Positions 36,243 through 46,724 are shown, numbered from the stretch's first letter. The stretch is DNA of 64,000 bases from HK1 sp965220535 (GCA_965220535.1 OZ244833.1:2666001-2730000), one strand, 5' to 3'. Notes: generated from the sequence alone by a model not told the origin. Numbers and translations are program-made.

Positions 36243-39200
36243 CAGCCACCTCGCAGCCGACTAGGCGGATCCGCGATTGGCCCGATGAAGTTGAAAGCGA
36301 TGTGAAATCCACCAAGGATCTCGGTATTGCGTCGTAATTCTAATCCTGCGAAATCCCGCTGAATTAGCTCCACTTCCTGACGGAGCCCATCCACTCGAAC
36401 ACGCGCCCGTCGGCGCTCGGAATACTCATACGAAATTCTCCCGTGAAACAATTTTGGTTGTCCACCTGATTCGGTCCATACATGGTGACGTACGACACGA
36501 CGCGGGTCGTTAAAAGCGGTCTCTTGACTCAGTGCCTTCCATATATCCCGAGCGTCATGCTCGCGTCGTAGCCTCCACATGAGTACTGCACGGAGGTATT
36601 GTGTTCGTGGATCCTTTGCGCCGTCCAACTCATTGAGAGCGTCAAGGAGAGACAAGATCTCCTGAACCAATTCATCTTCATCCGGAAGAGGTGCCCTCTC
36701 GCCGCGGAAGAGATAGGTTTGTGTAGCTTTTATCCAGAGTCCCCTAAGTAAATACCGAAGACACCGGGGATCTTCACGGATCTTGTCATTATGCGCTTTC
36801 ATGAACGAGGTCATACGATCTGCGTTTGATATATCATCAGCGGATATACTATTTGAATCCCTTAAATCTCGTCCTAACGGACCACCAATATCCCGAGCTT
36901 GAAGTAAAATTCCAGCACTGGAACCCAGTCGGTCAAGCTCGGCGAGTGCTTCCTGTTCAAGGTGATTATCTCCTAACGTCTTTCCTACTTTCTTCGCCCT
37001 CACCTCAAATCTTTCCCTTTCTTCGAAATCTAGCTGGGTACGGTCGACTTGCTCCAGCCCATCATAGATGTCGGCGACTAGTTCTGCGTGTCTCTTATCT
37101 TCCCATTTAACGCCATCCAAAACATCACACGGCAACCACAAACTGATATCAATTGTGTATGAGTCATTAGCAACGAACACTGCGTTGCGAGCGGAATCCC
37201 GCGCCGCTTCGTAGTACTGCCAAATATCGTCTGGCTTTGCTCCGGATTTAAGCTGCTCAACAGCCTCGTATCCGTAAATAGCCGCACGCTCAACTTTTAA
37301 ATTGGCACATGTACGCTGAAGCCTCGGGTTATTAGTATTTGTACAGAATTCAGTAAGCGCAAGATCTACAACATTTCTCGCCTCTTCCAGTATCCCTGCC
37401 CGATCCAGATTTGGCATGTCACGGGCATAACGGAGCATAAGTCGTCGCAATCTCGCCTCCTGAAGCATCAAGCTCGGGTCCATTACGCTCTTGCGTATTT
37501 CTGATAGCGCACGAGCAATGTCAAGGTAATAGATCGCATACTGCTGACCGTATGGTCCATAAGGGCCGAGTTGATGTACGAGATCGAGTACGAATCGTTT
37601 CTCGCAGCCCCCGTCCGAGCTCGGACTGGCATTCTTAAACAAATTGAGTGCGATTTCAGTTTCTGCTTTTGAGGTCCCAAGTCTTTTGGCGGAAATCAGT
37701 TCAGCCTCAACCCTGAGTCTAGGGTGAACAAGCACATCATCTTCATCATTTGAGCTCCACCGAAAGAGGTCAATGCCCGAAAACAACGCAATGACGTCGA
37801 CTAAATTTTCACTCCCCCCGACTGCCCGCATTAGTAGGTTTACAGGAACCGGACAGCCTAGCTTGCCCGGAACCATAACATGATTGATTGCCTTTGATGC
37901 TGAGTCGCTTACGACGCCTAGAAACTCCTCGATCTTCTGGTCGAGAAGTGCTTTTGGATCGACAAGGCCAGCATTGACGAGAGCCTCGCCAAGTACACCT
38001 GCTGGTTTAGGTGGTGAGGCACTCTTTACCGAGCCCCGAGTGCGCAAATCATCCTCTACGACGCGGGCTTCCTGTGCTAGCCCGGCAGCCAGTCGATGAC
38101 GTACATCGGGTAGAATGCGATAAATGGCCGGGAGTAAGTATTCAGATCCAAAACCATGCAAAGATGTGCCTGTCCATTTTTCGATCAGTTTCGCTAGGTC
38201 GTCAAATTCGGTTTTGTCTAGTACAGCAGGAACCTCTAATAGATAATCCTGATTTTGAGATATTTCGCCGTCATTTCTATCGATGATCCGGTAGGTGCTT
38301 CCAACCACCACCACCCGACGTCCGCGACTTCCAAAACCACGAAGAAGATCGGCATAACGCGACACGGCAGTATTTACGTCGCAGATCACCAGTGTAGCTG
38401 CTGCCCCGTGATCTTCGGCTTGTGTGCAGAAATCGTCTAACTCTTCAACTGTCGGGACTCGATTGGCCCGACTCGCGAGTAGTACAGGGTAGCGTTCTTC
38501 CTTTCGGATATTGCAGGCAAGCCGAGCCAACGCGAGGCTCTTGCCCGAGCCCGATTGTCCATGGATGAGTACCGGTTTCTGCTTGTTTCCAGCACTAAGA
38601 AGGGCTTGATTCACATTCGCTCTCAGTCTTGCCTCGAACGTACGTTCGATTGCAAAGCCCCGAAGGATCCCCTCAATCAATCGGCGAGCGTCCTCAACTT
38701 GTCCGTGAAATCGGCGAAATTCATCGTATTCGGCGTTGGTTCCAATGGGGGGAGGTGGAGCTAGCCAACTATCTTCAACGATTGATGCTGCCGTTGATAC
38801 CTTGAGGCGAGTAGCTGGCTTGACATCTAGGGTGCGGTCAGATAGGGTGCGGTCAGAAATCTTGACCGAACCTTCAGCTGCAAATAGCTGCGTACTCGAG
38901 AGGTCGATTTTGTGCGCGAGTTCAAGTGACTTCAGTGCGGCAGAAAGGCGTTCGCGCACGAAAGTGATCGGGCCGTGCGGAGCCGAAAGCTCTTGCAGTA
39001 TCTCGTCATTAACGGTCAATTCATCCGGGGGGCAGCCGAACCAATAGACCTGTCCTAGGGAGAAGGTGCTGATGATGCCCGATAAGGTCTCGGCGTCAAG
39101 CCAATCCCGACTAGGTGCCAAGCCATCAATAAGCAGCACTCCCAAGGCAGTCGTAGTTTCCTGAATTCGCGAAAGTAGTGGCACGGCGTGCAAAGCTTTG

Positions 39201-39697
39201 CGACTTCGGAGTTCCTGTGTACTCATTGGCGGTCTTTCGTTCGCTTCGGGTTCCCCGGAGCGGCCGAAGAGATACGTAAGGTGCAGGATACGACGATTGC
39301 GAGGTGCGATAGGATTGTAGTGCGTGCTAAGGACTGATTCGACGTTTCTGCCGTTTATCCGAAGCGCCCGAGAGATGGTCGGGTCGATCGATGAGGTGAA
39401 CACTGCATTCAGAGGAAGTCGTGAGAGAGTCTCCATCCATAGAGGCTCGGGTTGTTGCTCATACATATCGGCGAGCCAGTCGTAGAAATCGTCTGATAAT
39501 GGATCTCTGCTAAGTAGATCAGGGAATTTAGCTGGAGCCGATTGAGTCAATTTTCGGTCAGCACGTTTCAGAGCCATCTCGAGGACCGCATCCGAGTGAG
39601 CACCGCTCTGCCAGGCATCTTGCCCGAGCAATAGGACTACCGGTCGCCCATCCGTCAGAGGTAGACAAAGGCTATCTAAATGATCGGTAGCGCTCAA
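36242..39697 (-). CDS. SIR2-like / P-loop NTPase defence protein (STAND-like)
   Basis: 1151 aa. Start is TTG 39697 with AGGAGG 7 bp upstream. Residues 1-250 look like a divergent SIR2_2 (sirtuin-like) domain: VVLLLGQDAW near 21-30, LPLNAVFTSSIDPTISRAL near 94-112 (compare the TTN.D motif) and LHLTYLFG. A P-loop NTPase follows with Walker A GQSGSGKS (380-387) and Walker B LVICDVN (436-442). The remaining 600 residues are helical, possibly TPR-like sensors. SIR2-STAND proteins (Avs5/DSR-type) deplete NAD+ on phage detection. The canonical SIR2 glycine motif is altered, so activity is uncertain. Forms an operon with the overlapping downstream gene. Confidence 0.78.
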   Translation of the reverse strand: MSATDHLDSLCLPLTDGRPVVLLLGQDAWQSGAHSDAVLEMALKRADRKLTQSAPAKFPDLLSRDPLSDDFYDWLADMYEQQPEPLWMETLSRLPLNAVFTSSIDPTISRALRINGRNVESVLSTHYNPIAPRNRRILHLTYLFGRSGEPEANERPPMSTQELRSRKALHAVPLLSRIQETTTALGVLLIDGLAPSRDWLDAETLSGIISTFSLGQVYWFGCPPDELTVNDEILQELSAPHGPITFVRERLSAALKSLELAHKIDLSSTQLFAAEGSVKISDRTLSDRTLDVKPATRLKVSTAASIVEDSWLAPPPPIGTNAEYDEFRRFHGQVEDARRLIEGILRGFAIERTFEARLRANVNQALLSAGNKQKPVLIHGQSGSGKSLALARLACNIRKEERYPVLLASRANRVPTVEELDDFCTQAEDHGAAATLVICDVNTAVSRYADLLRGFGSRGRRVVVVGSTYRIIDRNDGEISQNQDYLLEVPAVLDKTEFDDLAKLIEKWTGTSLHGFGSEYLLPAIYRILPDVRHRLAAGLAQEARVVEDDLRTRGSVKSASPPKPAGVLGEALVNAGLVDPKALLDQKIEEFLGVVSDSASKAINHVMVPGKLGCPVPVNLLMRAVGGSENLVDVIALFSGIDLFRWSSNDEDDVLVHPRLRVEAELISAKRLGTSKAETEIALNLFKNASPSSDGGCEKRFVLDLVHQLGPYGPYGQQYAIYYLDIARALSEIRKSVMDPSLMLQEARLRRLMLRYARDMPNLDRAGILEEARNVVDLALTEFCTNTNNPRLQRTCANLKVERAAIYGYEAVEQLKSGAKPDDIWQYYEAARDSARNAVFVANDSYTIDISLWLPCDVLDGVKWEDKRHAELVADIYDGLEQVDRTQLDFEERERFEVRAKKVGKTLGDNHLEQEALAELDRLGSSAGILLQARDIGGPLGRDLRDSNSISADDISNADRMTSFMKAHNDKIREDPRCLRYLLRGLWIKATQTYLFRGERAPLPDEDELVQEILSLLDALNELDGAKDPRTQYLRAVLMWRLRREHDARDIWKALSQETAFNDPRRVVRHHVWTESGGQPKLFHGRISYEYSERRRARVRVDGLRQEVELIQRDFAGLELRRNTEILGGFHIAFNFIGPIADPPSRLRGG

Positions 39698-40196
39698 CGG
39701 AACACCTCCTGATTTCTGCTATCTTCTGATATAGGCCTAAGAATTTCAGTCAACTGATTTCCCAGCACACTTTGCAGGAGCCGTGGGTTGCCGATACAGC
39801 TTCCGCTCGCTTATCTTGCCACAAAAGAAGTGCTCGCGTCCCGTAATTTCTGAGCACAGGATCGAGCCGGTCTGAGCGAATTTCTACAGACTCATTCTAT
39901 TCGGTCTTCAAGTACCACCCATCTGATTATAAGGTGCTATCGGCGAAAGATATCTCTTTCCGGGTTTCACTGCCACATTTACCCTGTAGCAGACATTCAA
40001 AGATGGATCAAGTAGTCCATGGTGCTTCAAACCATTCATCTGCAATTCTGTATGACGCCGGTCCCCGGTCCTTTTGGTTGACGATACTATTAATTCCGGA
40101 ATCTGGACGATGACCGTGCTTGCGGTCCTGCTGCGGCGGTCCGGTAGCGGTCCCGTCTATCCCGTTGCGTTGGCCTTGGCTAGTACTGGAGATTGA
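39698..40196. other. 500-bp divergent promoter region in the defence island
   Basis: AT-richer DNA between the SIR2 operon (minus) and the DprA-like gene (plus). No gene is supported. Both promoters should lie here, but I could not assign them with confidence. Confidence 0.5.
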
Positions 40197-41642
40197 ATGT
40201 CTCTTTCATCGAACGCTCAGGCGGTTTTGCTGCTGACCGCGCATTTTTCGAAGTCCGGGGGGTCGGTGAAGCCTTTGACGCCGGGTGAGTGGGGGCGATT
40301 TGCGGCTTGGCTCAAGGATCGGGCGCTGACGCCTGATCAGCTGATGGTGAATCGGCCTGGGGATGTTCTTGAAGGGTGGTCGGATCGGCGGATTACATCG
40401 GATCGTATCGAGGCGCTGTTGGGTCGGGGGGCGGCGCTTGCGATAGCCGTCGAGAAATGGTTGCGTGCCGGGCTGTGGGTGATGACTCGATCGGATAAGG
40501 ACTATCCCTCCCGGTTGAAACGACGGTTAGGGTGGGGTTCGCCGGCGGTGCTTTATGGCGGCGGCGATCGATCGCTGCTCGGGCGCGGTGGGCTTGCCGT
40601 TGTCGGTTCTCGGGATGCGGTCGAGGATGATCTGGATTACGCACGAATGGTCGGGGTCGCTGCTGCGAGGCAAGGGCAAAGCATTGTCTCCGGGGGTGCG
40701 CGGGGGATAGACGAGGCAGCGATGTCGGCGGCGCTCGAGAACGATGGCACGGTCGTCGGCGTGCTTGCCGATGGTCTGCTGCGGGCATGCACGGGCTCGA
40801 AGTATCGCTCCCGCTTACAGGCGAACAATCTCGCTCTGGTCTCGACGGTTCATCCCCAAGCGGGTTTCAGTGCGGGCAATGCGATGCATCGGAACAAATA
40901 TATCTACTGCCTGAGCGATGCGGCGCTCGTGGTTCATTCGGGTGCCAAAGGCGGGACGTGGAGCGGGGCTAGGGAGAATCTCGAAAAGCGTTGGGTTCCT
41001 CTTTGGGTAAAGCCGACGAGGGATTCATCTGCGGGCAACGAGGCTCTCGTGAAGCAGGGCGCGAGATGGGCTTGCGCGGACGCCGGTTGGTTGAGCATCG
41101 AGGATCTGTGGTGTGATCGAGGAGACTTGGCGTCGGTATCGGCATCGGTATCGAAGGAAGAAGACATTCTTCTCGCGCGGAAGAGGGCGGCTTTTGAGCC
41201 TTTGGCACCGATGGAAGAGAGGTCGCCGGAAGGATGCGACGATGGCGAGCCGAAGCCGAGTCCCGGGCCGGCATCGCGGGGATCCGAGCCATCACTGCTC
41301 ATCCCGCGGCCATCGGGGGATATGCCGGTCGAATCGGAGTCCGTGTCGGGCGCGGCGTTTTCGAAAGCCGATCGCAGTGCGCCAAGTGCAGCATCCGTGG
41401 CGGATGTCTCGTCGCTGGACGAGAACTTGGAGCTCTATGACCTTTTCCTTCTCAAGATGTTTCGAGCCAGCGCAGAGTCGGCGAAAACGCCGGATGAACT
41501 TGCCGATTTGCTCGATGTGAACAAAACGCAGGTCAAAGCGTGGCTAAAGCGGGCGCAAGCGGAAAAGAGGGTTCGAAGTCTTACGGGTCCCGTTCGCTAT
41601 GAAGGGATCGACGTGCAACAGACAGCGTTGTTCAAGGATTGA
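40197..41642 (+). CDS. DprA/Smf-family protein with long linker and C-terminal HTH
   Basis: 481 aa. Residues about 90-270 form the DprA Rossmann (LOG-like) domain: YPSRLKRRLGWGSPAVLYGGG, LAVVGSRDAVEDDLDYARMVG, SGGARGIDEAAMSAALENDGT and MHRNKYIYCLSDAALVVHSGA. A Ser/Pro-rich linker follows, then a winged-helix end (TPDELADLLDVNKTQVKAWLKRA). Classical DprA loads RecA on incoming DNA, but stand-alone, HTH-tailed versions like this recur in defence islands, and several sense foreign DNA. It lacks the usual topA/smg neighbours, which argues against the housekeeping copy. Confidence 0.88.
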   Translation: MSLSSNAQAVLLLTAHFSKSGGSVKPLTPGEWGRFAAWLKDRALTPDQLMVNRPGDVLEGWSDRRITSDRIEALLGRGAALAIAVEKWLRAGLWVMTRSDKDYPSRLKRRLGWGSPAVLYGGGDRSLLGRGGLAVVGSRDAVEDDLDYARMVGVAAARQGQSIVSGGARGIDEAAMSAALENDGTVVGVLADGLLRACTGSKYRSRLQANNLALVSTVHPQAGFSAGNAMHRNKYIYCLSDAALVVHSGAKGGTWSGARENLEKRWVPLWVKPTRDSSAGNEALVKQGARWACADAGWLSIEDLWCDRGDLASVSASVSKEEDILLARKRAAFEPLAPMEERSPEGCDDGEPKPSPGPASRGSEPSLLIPRPSGDMPVESESVSGAAFSKADRSAPSAASVADVSSLDENLELYDLFLLKMFRASAESAKTPDELADLLDVNKTQVKAWLKRAQAEKRVRSLTGPVRYEGIDVQQTALFKD

Positions 41643-41927
41643 ATCGGTCGTATGCGAGGGGCAACGTGAACGGTGCCATCAACGACGGTATGGCAAAGCC
41701 CGAATGCGAGATAGAACGAAAGTGTCGGTTTGATCGCCCGGGTGAGGCGAGTCGTGGATACCTAAGCGCAGGGCATTCGATAAGCGGTTGGCTCGGTGGC
41801 GGGCGAGGGAATCGTCGTGCATTTCCAACCGCAGGGTCGGGGCGGATTTCCCTTCGCCAAGTCGTCGAGGATGCCGATCTGTGCGGATATCGCGAGATGG
41901 AGGATGGGATGTCGCAGCCGGATTATT

Positions 41928-42017
41928 GGCGGAGAGGGAGGGATTCGAACCCTCGATGGGGGATTAGCCCATACTCCCTTAGCAGGGGAGCGCCTTCAGC
42001 CACTCGGCCACCTCTCC
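41928..42017 (-). tRNA. tRNA-Ser(GCT)
   Basis: Read on the minus strand: acceptor GGAGAGG, D-arm GCCGAGTGG...GAAGGC, anticodon loop with GCT (complement AGC at 41981-41983), a long class II variable arm, GGTTCGAATCC T-arm, closing CCTCTCC and encoded GCCA (CCA at 41928-41930). The class II arm and anticodon identify serine AGC/AGT. The probable defence genes lie on its 3' side, a common integration position, although I found no second copy of the 3' end nearby. Confidence 0.96.
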
Positions 42018-42413
42018 GTAAAAGTTGCGGGGAGATTATATGATCGATACCCGATCGTGCAAAAAATCTCGTGGCGGGCGGGACTCGAAGCGCTCGATCG
42101 CACGATGGATTGTTTGGGGATACGGTAGCGACGACAGCGATATCTGCCGATGATCCATCGCTTGCTCCGCTATTTCGCTTCCAATCTGCGGGTCGAGCCT
42201 TGGATCACGGGATTTCGTCCCCGCCGGATCGGCGGATAATGCGCCGGGCCTTCGATCCGAGTCGACAAGGCGGATAGAGAGATGAATTTCCCACGCATCG
42301 GGGCTCGGTGCAGTGAAACCAAGGCGTCTCGCCGAGGGTCCGATCTCGGGTGTCGGCAAAGGGCGCACTGACCGCGAAAGCAGTGTTTGCGAAAGAAAAG
42401 GGCGTAGATACCT
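42018..42413. other. Non-coding region between tRNA-Ser and a strong promoter
   Basis: About 400 bp. No gene is supported. It includes the tRNA promoter region on the minus strand. Confidence 0.5.
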
Positions 42414-42442
42414 TTGTCGCCGGAATTCCCTCATACTATAAT
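42414..42442 (+). promoter_or_regulatory. Consensus-like sigma-70 promoter
   Basis: -35 TTGTCG (42414-42419), 17-bp spacer and a perfect -10 TATAAT (42437-42442). It is one of the few clear promoters in this GC-rich window and points at the 23-codon ORF whose start is 61 bp past the -10. Confidence 0.7.
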
Positions 42443-42503
42443 GAAACCACTCGGTGCTGCTGGTGCCGCACCTCGACCTCGTTGACAGCAGGAGGGAATT
42501 ACC

Positions 42504-42575
42504 ATGCGCTTCCTTTACAACCTGATGACGATCATGCGCTTTTTTCGCTTGCTTTTCCCACGTAAGAGGCGTTGA
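42504..42575 (+). CDS. 23-aa hydrophobic-basic small peptide
   Basis: ATG 42504 is preceded by GCAGGAGGGAATTACC, an excellent SD at good spacing. The peptide starts RFLYNLMTIM, continues with a Phe/Leu-rich amphipathic part and ends in PRKRR. A consensus promoter sits 61 bp upstream. The size and hydrophobic-then-basic pattern are like type I toxin or leader peptides, but no antisense RNA or regulated downstream gene is evident, so this is only an inference from SD and promoter. Confidence 0.55.
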   Translation: MRFLYNLMTIMRFFRLLFPRKRR

Positions 42576-42718
42576 ATCTCCCCCGTCGAGTCGGGAATTC
42601 TCCTTGCCGTCGAAGGGACCTGTCGGCCGATACGATAGACGCGCCGCTTTCGAAAAGTCTGCTATCAAGCCCGAAGGCTCTTAATAACGAGTCGGAGCCC
42701 CCTTTCGGGGACCATTGA

Positions 42719-42982
42719 TTGATAAGGATAGCCAACGATCTCGTATGCACCGACGACAAGGGTCGGGATTGGCCGAAGATCAAGGCGGGGACGATCGATC
42801 GCTTGAATGTGTACACCGTCTCCACCCTCAAAGGTGCCGACCATCGGATCGACGATGACGACACGGGCTGGTATTCCTGCGATATCGAGTCGGAGAATCC
42901 CTTCATGGTCTATGCGACCCACTTATCGACCAAGGGTGATTCGCGGTCGTTGGTCAGCGCCACCGCGGTCAGCATGGAGTAA
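42719..42982 (+). pseudogene. Displaced copy of the ankyrin gene's 3' end
   Basis: From about 42738 the DNA is nearly identical to 49052-49298, the C-terminal 82 codons of the large ankyrin gene (GRDWPKIKAGTIDRLNVYTV, HRIDDDDTGWYSCDI, KGDSRSLVSATAVSME-stop). There are few changes (D/K, V/L, K/E, F/L), and the copy continues through the terminator. No plausible start or signal peptide precedes it. It is an orphan tail module, not a functional gene. Confidence 0.88.
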
Positions 42983-43004
42983 GAGTAGGCGCTGAGAGTG
43001 AGGT

Positions 43005-43040
43005 CGGGGCACGGGCGGTCGCCCGTGCCCCGATTTTCTT
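43005..43040 (+). terminator. Terminator in the orphan ankyrin tail
   Basis: Perfect 12-bp stem CGGGGCACGGGC/GCCCGTGCCCCG with a 4-nt loop, then ATTTTCTT. A copy follows the intact ankyrin gene at 49321. Confidence 0.9.
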
Positions 43041-43264
43041 GATCGTTGCCCAGATAACGGACTCATTCGGCCGTGAAGCGAAGGATCGGGAGCGGCGATG
43101 TTTGCGGGCGGGTATGCGATTGGGGTAGATTTAGGGTAAATTTACGCAAATGGCACCGAGTACACGGCGGTTGCCGGTCGATCCCGACAAGGGTCGATTT
43201 CGGCTTTCGACTCCATCCCCGGGCCGATTTGGTCTTCGCTTTCAAAACTAAGGAGTGCACGACG

Positions 43265-46200
43265 ATGACGAAGCCCCCGACAAACGGGTCGGTGCCCGCG
43301 GTGCCGACCGCACCTGAAATAATCACCCCCCCCCCCCCCCCCCAGAAAACGCTTTGCTGCTGAGCTCGTCGCTTTATGCGCTTTGTCGTTGTTGACGCTC
43401 GTTCCTCTCTTTCCTCATTCCGTAGCCGCACAAAATAACTACGGTCCACGGACCTGTATCAACTACGACTCCCGTTTCGGAATGCAAAATACTTGTACCG
43501 GTAGCGATGAAGCAATATCCTATAGTGGCAAAGTCACCTCAGGCAGTGCATGCATAGATGCCAGCAATAATCGGATCGCACCAAGTGGTATTGATGCGGT
43601 CACCCTCCCGGCCAAGCTTTGCCTTGAATATACGAATACCACGAAGCAGAATGAAACCGGGCGACAAAGATGCAGTGCAGTCAACTTCGATGATGGTTGC
43701 GGGTCGAACAATACCGCCCCGGAATTCATAACTCCGCCTGCCCTCCCCTCGGGCAATATCGAGCTGAACAATACCGATGCGCTTGCCATCAGCGAGGGCG
43801 GTACCGGCACTTTCACCGTCAAGCTTGACACCGCGCCCGCCGCCAATGTCACCGTGGCGATTTCGAGCGCCGATACCGGCGCCGTGACGGTTTCTCCCGC
43901 CTCGCTGACATTCACCACCACGAACTATTCCACCGCGCGGACGGTCACCGTCACCGGGGTCGAGGACGCCGACGACGACGCCGAGACGGTCGTCCTCACC
44001 GTGAGCGCCACCGGCGGCATCATCGCCACCAATGTGATGAAAACCGTCACCGTCAGCGAAACCCCCGAAGGCAATATCGAACTGAGCGCCGAGACGCTGA
44101 CCGTCGACGAGGACGGAACCGGCACCTTCACCGTCAAACTCGATACCGAGCCGAGCGAAGACGTCACCGTGGCGATAACGAGCGACGATACCGGCGCCGC
44201 CACGGTCTCTCCCGCCTCGCTGACATTCACCACCGACAATTACTCCAACACGCAAGAAGTCACCGTCACCGGGGTCGTCGACGCCGACAACGACGACGAA
44301 TCGGTCGACATCGACCTCACCGCCACCGGCGGCATCGTCGCCGACCCCGTCGACGTGGACGTCACCGTCGACGACAAAGAGCCGCCCTCGGCCATCGTCG
44401 TGAGCCAAAGAACTCTGAATGTCGACGAGGGAGGGACCGCCACCTTCACCGTCAAGATAGAACCGGCGTCGTCGAAGGCCGTCGCGGTCGGCGTGACAAG
44501 CAGCGATAACGCCAAAATCACCGTTTCCCCAGCGAGCTTGACCTTCCTCGCCAACGACGCTGCGGCGAAGACGGTCACCGTCAACGGGCGCCAAGACGAC
44601 GACAGCCTCGACGAGGAAGCCACCCTCACCGTCGAAGCCACCGCCGGCATCGACTCGGAGGTCGAAATCCCCGTCGTCGTCGCCGACGACGACGGCACCA
44701 TCGTCGCCCCGGGGTCGTTGAACATCCCCGAGGGCGAGACGCGGACCTTCGGCGTCAGCATCAGCGCCGCCCCGAGAGCCGCCGTGACGGTCAGCCTGTC
44801 GAAGACCGATGCGAATTTCACCCTGTCGCCGACCTCGCTTGTCTTCACCGTCGACAACTACGCCGCCGCGCAGAGAGTCACCGTCTCCGCGCCGACCGAC
44901 GACGACGCTGTCGACGAGACCGCCACCCTCACCCTGTCCGCCGTCGGCGGTATCAACGCCCCCGACTGGACGATAGCGGTCAGGGTCGACGACGCCCAAC
45001 GCCCCGGCTTCGACCTGAGCGTCGCCGCATTGGACCTCGTCGAAGGCGGACAAGGCCATTTCCGGGTGCGCCCGGCGACACGGCCGACGGCGGATATCGT
45101 CCTCGACCTCGTTCCCTCGGATGCCTCCCTCACCGTCGATGCCGACCCGAACCGAGCGGGCAACCAGGACACGCTCGCTTTCACCCGCAGCGGCGGTGCG
45201 AACGCTTGGAACCGCTATCGAGACGTCAGCGTGTTCGTGGCTCACGACGGCGATGCGGACGACGAATCCTTCGACATTCTTCTTGTGGGCAACGGCGGGG
45301 ATTACACGGGCAAGGGCACGCGCCTTGCCGTCAGCGTCGCCGACGACGACACCCCGCCGCCTTCCGCCTATACCGGGGGTCTGGTCATCTCCCCTTCGGG
45401 AGCCTTCGAAATCGACGAAGGCGGACGAGCGTTCATCTCCCTTCGACTCGACTCCGAGCCGAGCGAGTCCGTGACCGTCGGCCTGTCGACGACCAATCCC
45501 GACCTCGCTCTCTCCCCGACTTCCCTGACCTTCACCCCCGAGAGTTGGAAGGCGCCGAGACGGGTCGAACTCGTCGCCGGGGAAGACGCCCGCTCGTCGG
45601 ACGACAGCGACACCGTCGTCTTTTCGATACCGGGCCGGGTGGTGCATTCGCGGGCGCTCGTCATCTTGGACAACGACGCCAAGCTCGTCCGCCGTCCTGC
45701 GGGCAACCTCGAAGTCCCCGAAGGCGGGCTGCAAACGCTCCACATCAGACTGTCCCAAGAGCCGCCGGAAGCCGTTATCGTCACCCTGTCGAGCCGCAAC
45801 GCACTGGTTTCCCTCTCTCCGAGCACATTGACCTTCTCCCCTTCGGCGTGGGAGACGGAAATGGCGGTGCAAATCGTCGCCGGGGAAGACCCCGACACCT
45901 TCGACGACTACGACTCCGTCGTCATCGAAGCCACGGGCGGGACGAGCGAGCGGATGTCGATAACGACGACCATCGTCGACAACGACGACGCGCCCGGGGG
46001 CGTTCCGAACTGGGAAGTGAAATCGCAAGCCCTGGCGATACCCTCGATGAGTGCCCGAGACGCCGCCACCGTCAGGGTCAGGTGCAAGCAAGACACCCCG
46101 TGCGCGGTCTTCCTCGATTGCTCCACGCAAGCCGGAAGAGTCTTGCAGGGCCATTTCCCCGCGATACGGGCATGGGCGACGACGACCCTCGTTCCCGGCC

Positions 46201-46700
46201 ATATCCAACGCTTGATAGGAGCGGGCTCGTCATGGGAGGGAAGACTAGGCTGCGTGCTTAGAAGCCAAGCGAATATCGGCTCGCAGGTGTGGACCCGCTC
46301 GGGCGACCGAGTGCTGGTCAACAACGGCGCGTTGATTCGAAGCGTTCGAGAAGGCGGGCTGCACCGAGCGGATATCGAATCGATCCCTTCTCCGGACGCC
46401 TTCGACGAATCGAATATCCGCATTCGCTGCAACGCAGGCGAGAACTGCCGAGAGACCTCGCTCGTGTGCTACACCGACGAGGGATCGAGATACGAGGCGA
46501 ACCTCGGAAACATCGCCCGAGCGAGCACGAGACACCTGCAATCCGAGGAGTTGGCAGAGCGTTTGGGTCACAGATGGCAGGGCTTGGGCTTGGCCTGCGA
46601 GATACGCTCGCAGTCGGGCTTCACGGCACAGGTGCTGACGCGCACGGGAGGCGGCGGTGCGTTGGTCAACAACAGCGCCACCGGGACGGTGGGGAACTAG
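43265..46700 (+). CDS. Large secreted Calx-beta-repeat protein, phase-off through poly-C
   Basis: ATG 43265 follows AAGGAG and encodes TKPPTNGSVPAVPTAPEIITPPPPP. A run of 18 C (43326-43343) then puts the frame into a stop at 43363. With one C fewer, or two more, it continues as RKRFAAELVALCALSLLTL...VAAQNN, a fine signal peptide, into a 1100-aa frame (43383-46700), about 1144 aa in total. The body holds about eight Calx-beta-like beta-sandwich repeats (NIELSAETLTVDEDGTGTFT, VSPASLTFTTDNYS). The C-terminus has two copies of a Cys module (CAVFLDC, CRETSLVCYTDEG, QVWTRSGD, LVNN). Probably a surface or adhesion protein. Alternatively the tract length is a sequencing error. Confidence 0.82.
43326..43343. 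repeat. Poly-C tract (18 C), candidate phase-variation switch
   Basis: Homopolymer inside the coding start of the Calx-beta gene, between codons for IIT and RKRFAAE. A change of -1 or +2 C restores the frame. Confidence 0.85.
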
Positions 46701-46724
46701 CCTCGAACTCGCATCTTGACTCGG

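Noticed and set aside
40197..41642. Housekeeping dprA
   Set aside because: Unusual length, Ser/Pro-rich linker, HTH tail and defence-type context; no topA, smg or fmt neighbours.
33603..42017. Integrated phage or integrative element with tRNA attachment
   Set aside because: No integrase, transposase or structural gene, and no second copy of the tRNA 3' end was found by eye, so only a defence island is claimed.
41639..42043. 134-aa frame across the tRNA-Ser region
   Set aside because: Runs through the tRNA on the opposite strand, has no SD and no recognisable product.
43326..43343. Poly-C length as certain biological frameshift
   Set aside because: Homopolymers are error-prone in sequencing, so ON/OFF state in the real genome cannot be claimed from one consensus; only the potential is reported.
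43539..46208. 889-codon antisense frame over the Calx-beta gene
   Set aside because: It is the complement of a highly repetitive GC-rich coding region; composition is skewed, there is no SD, and the sense strand has clear domain signatures.
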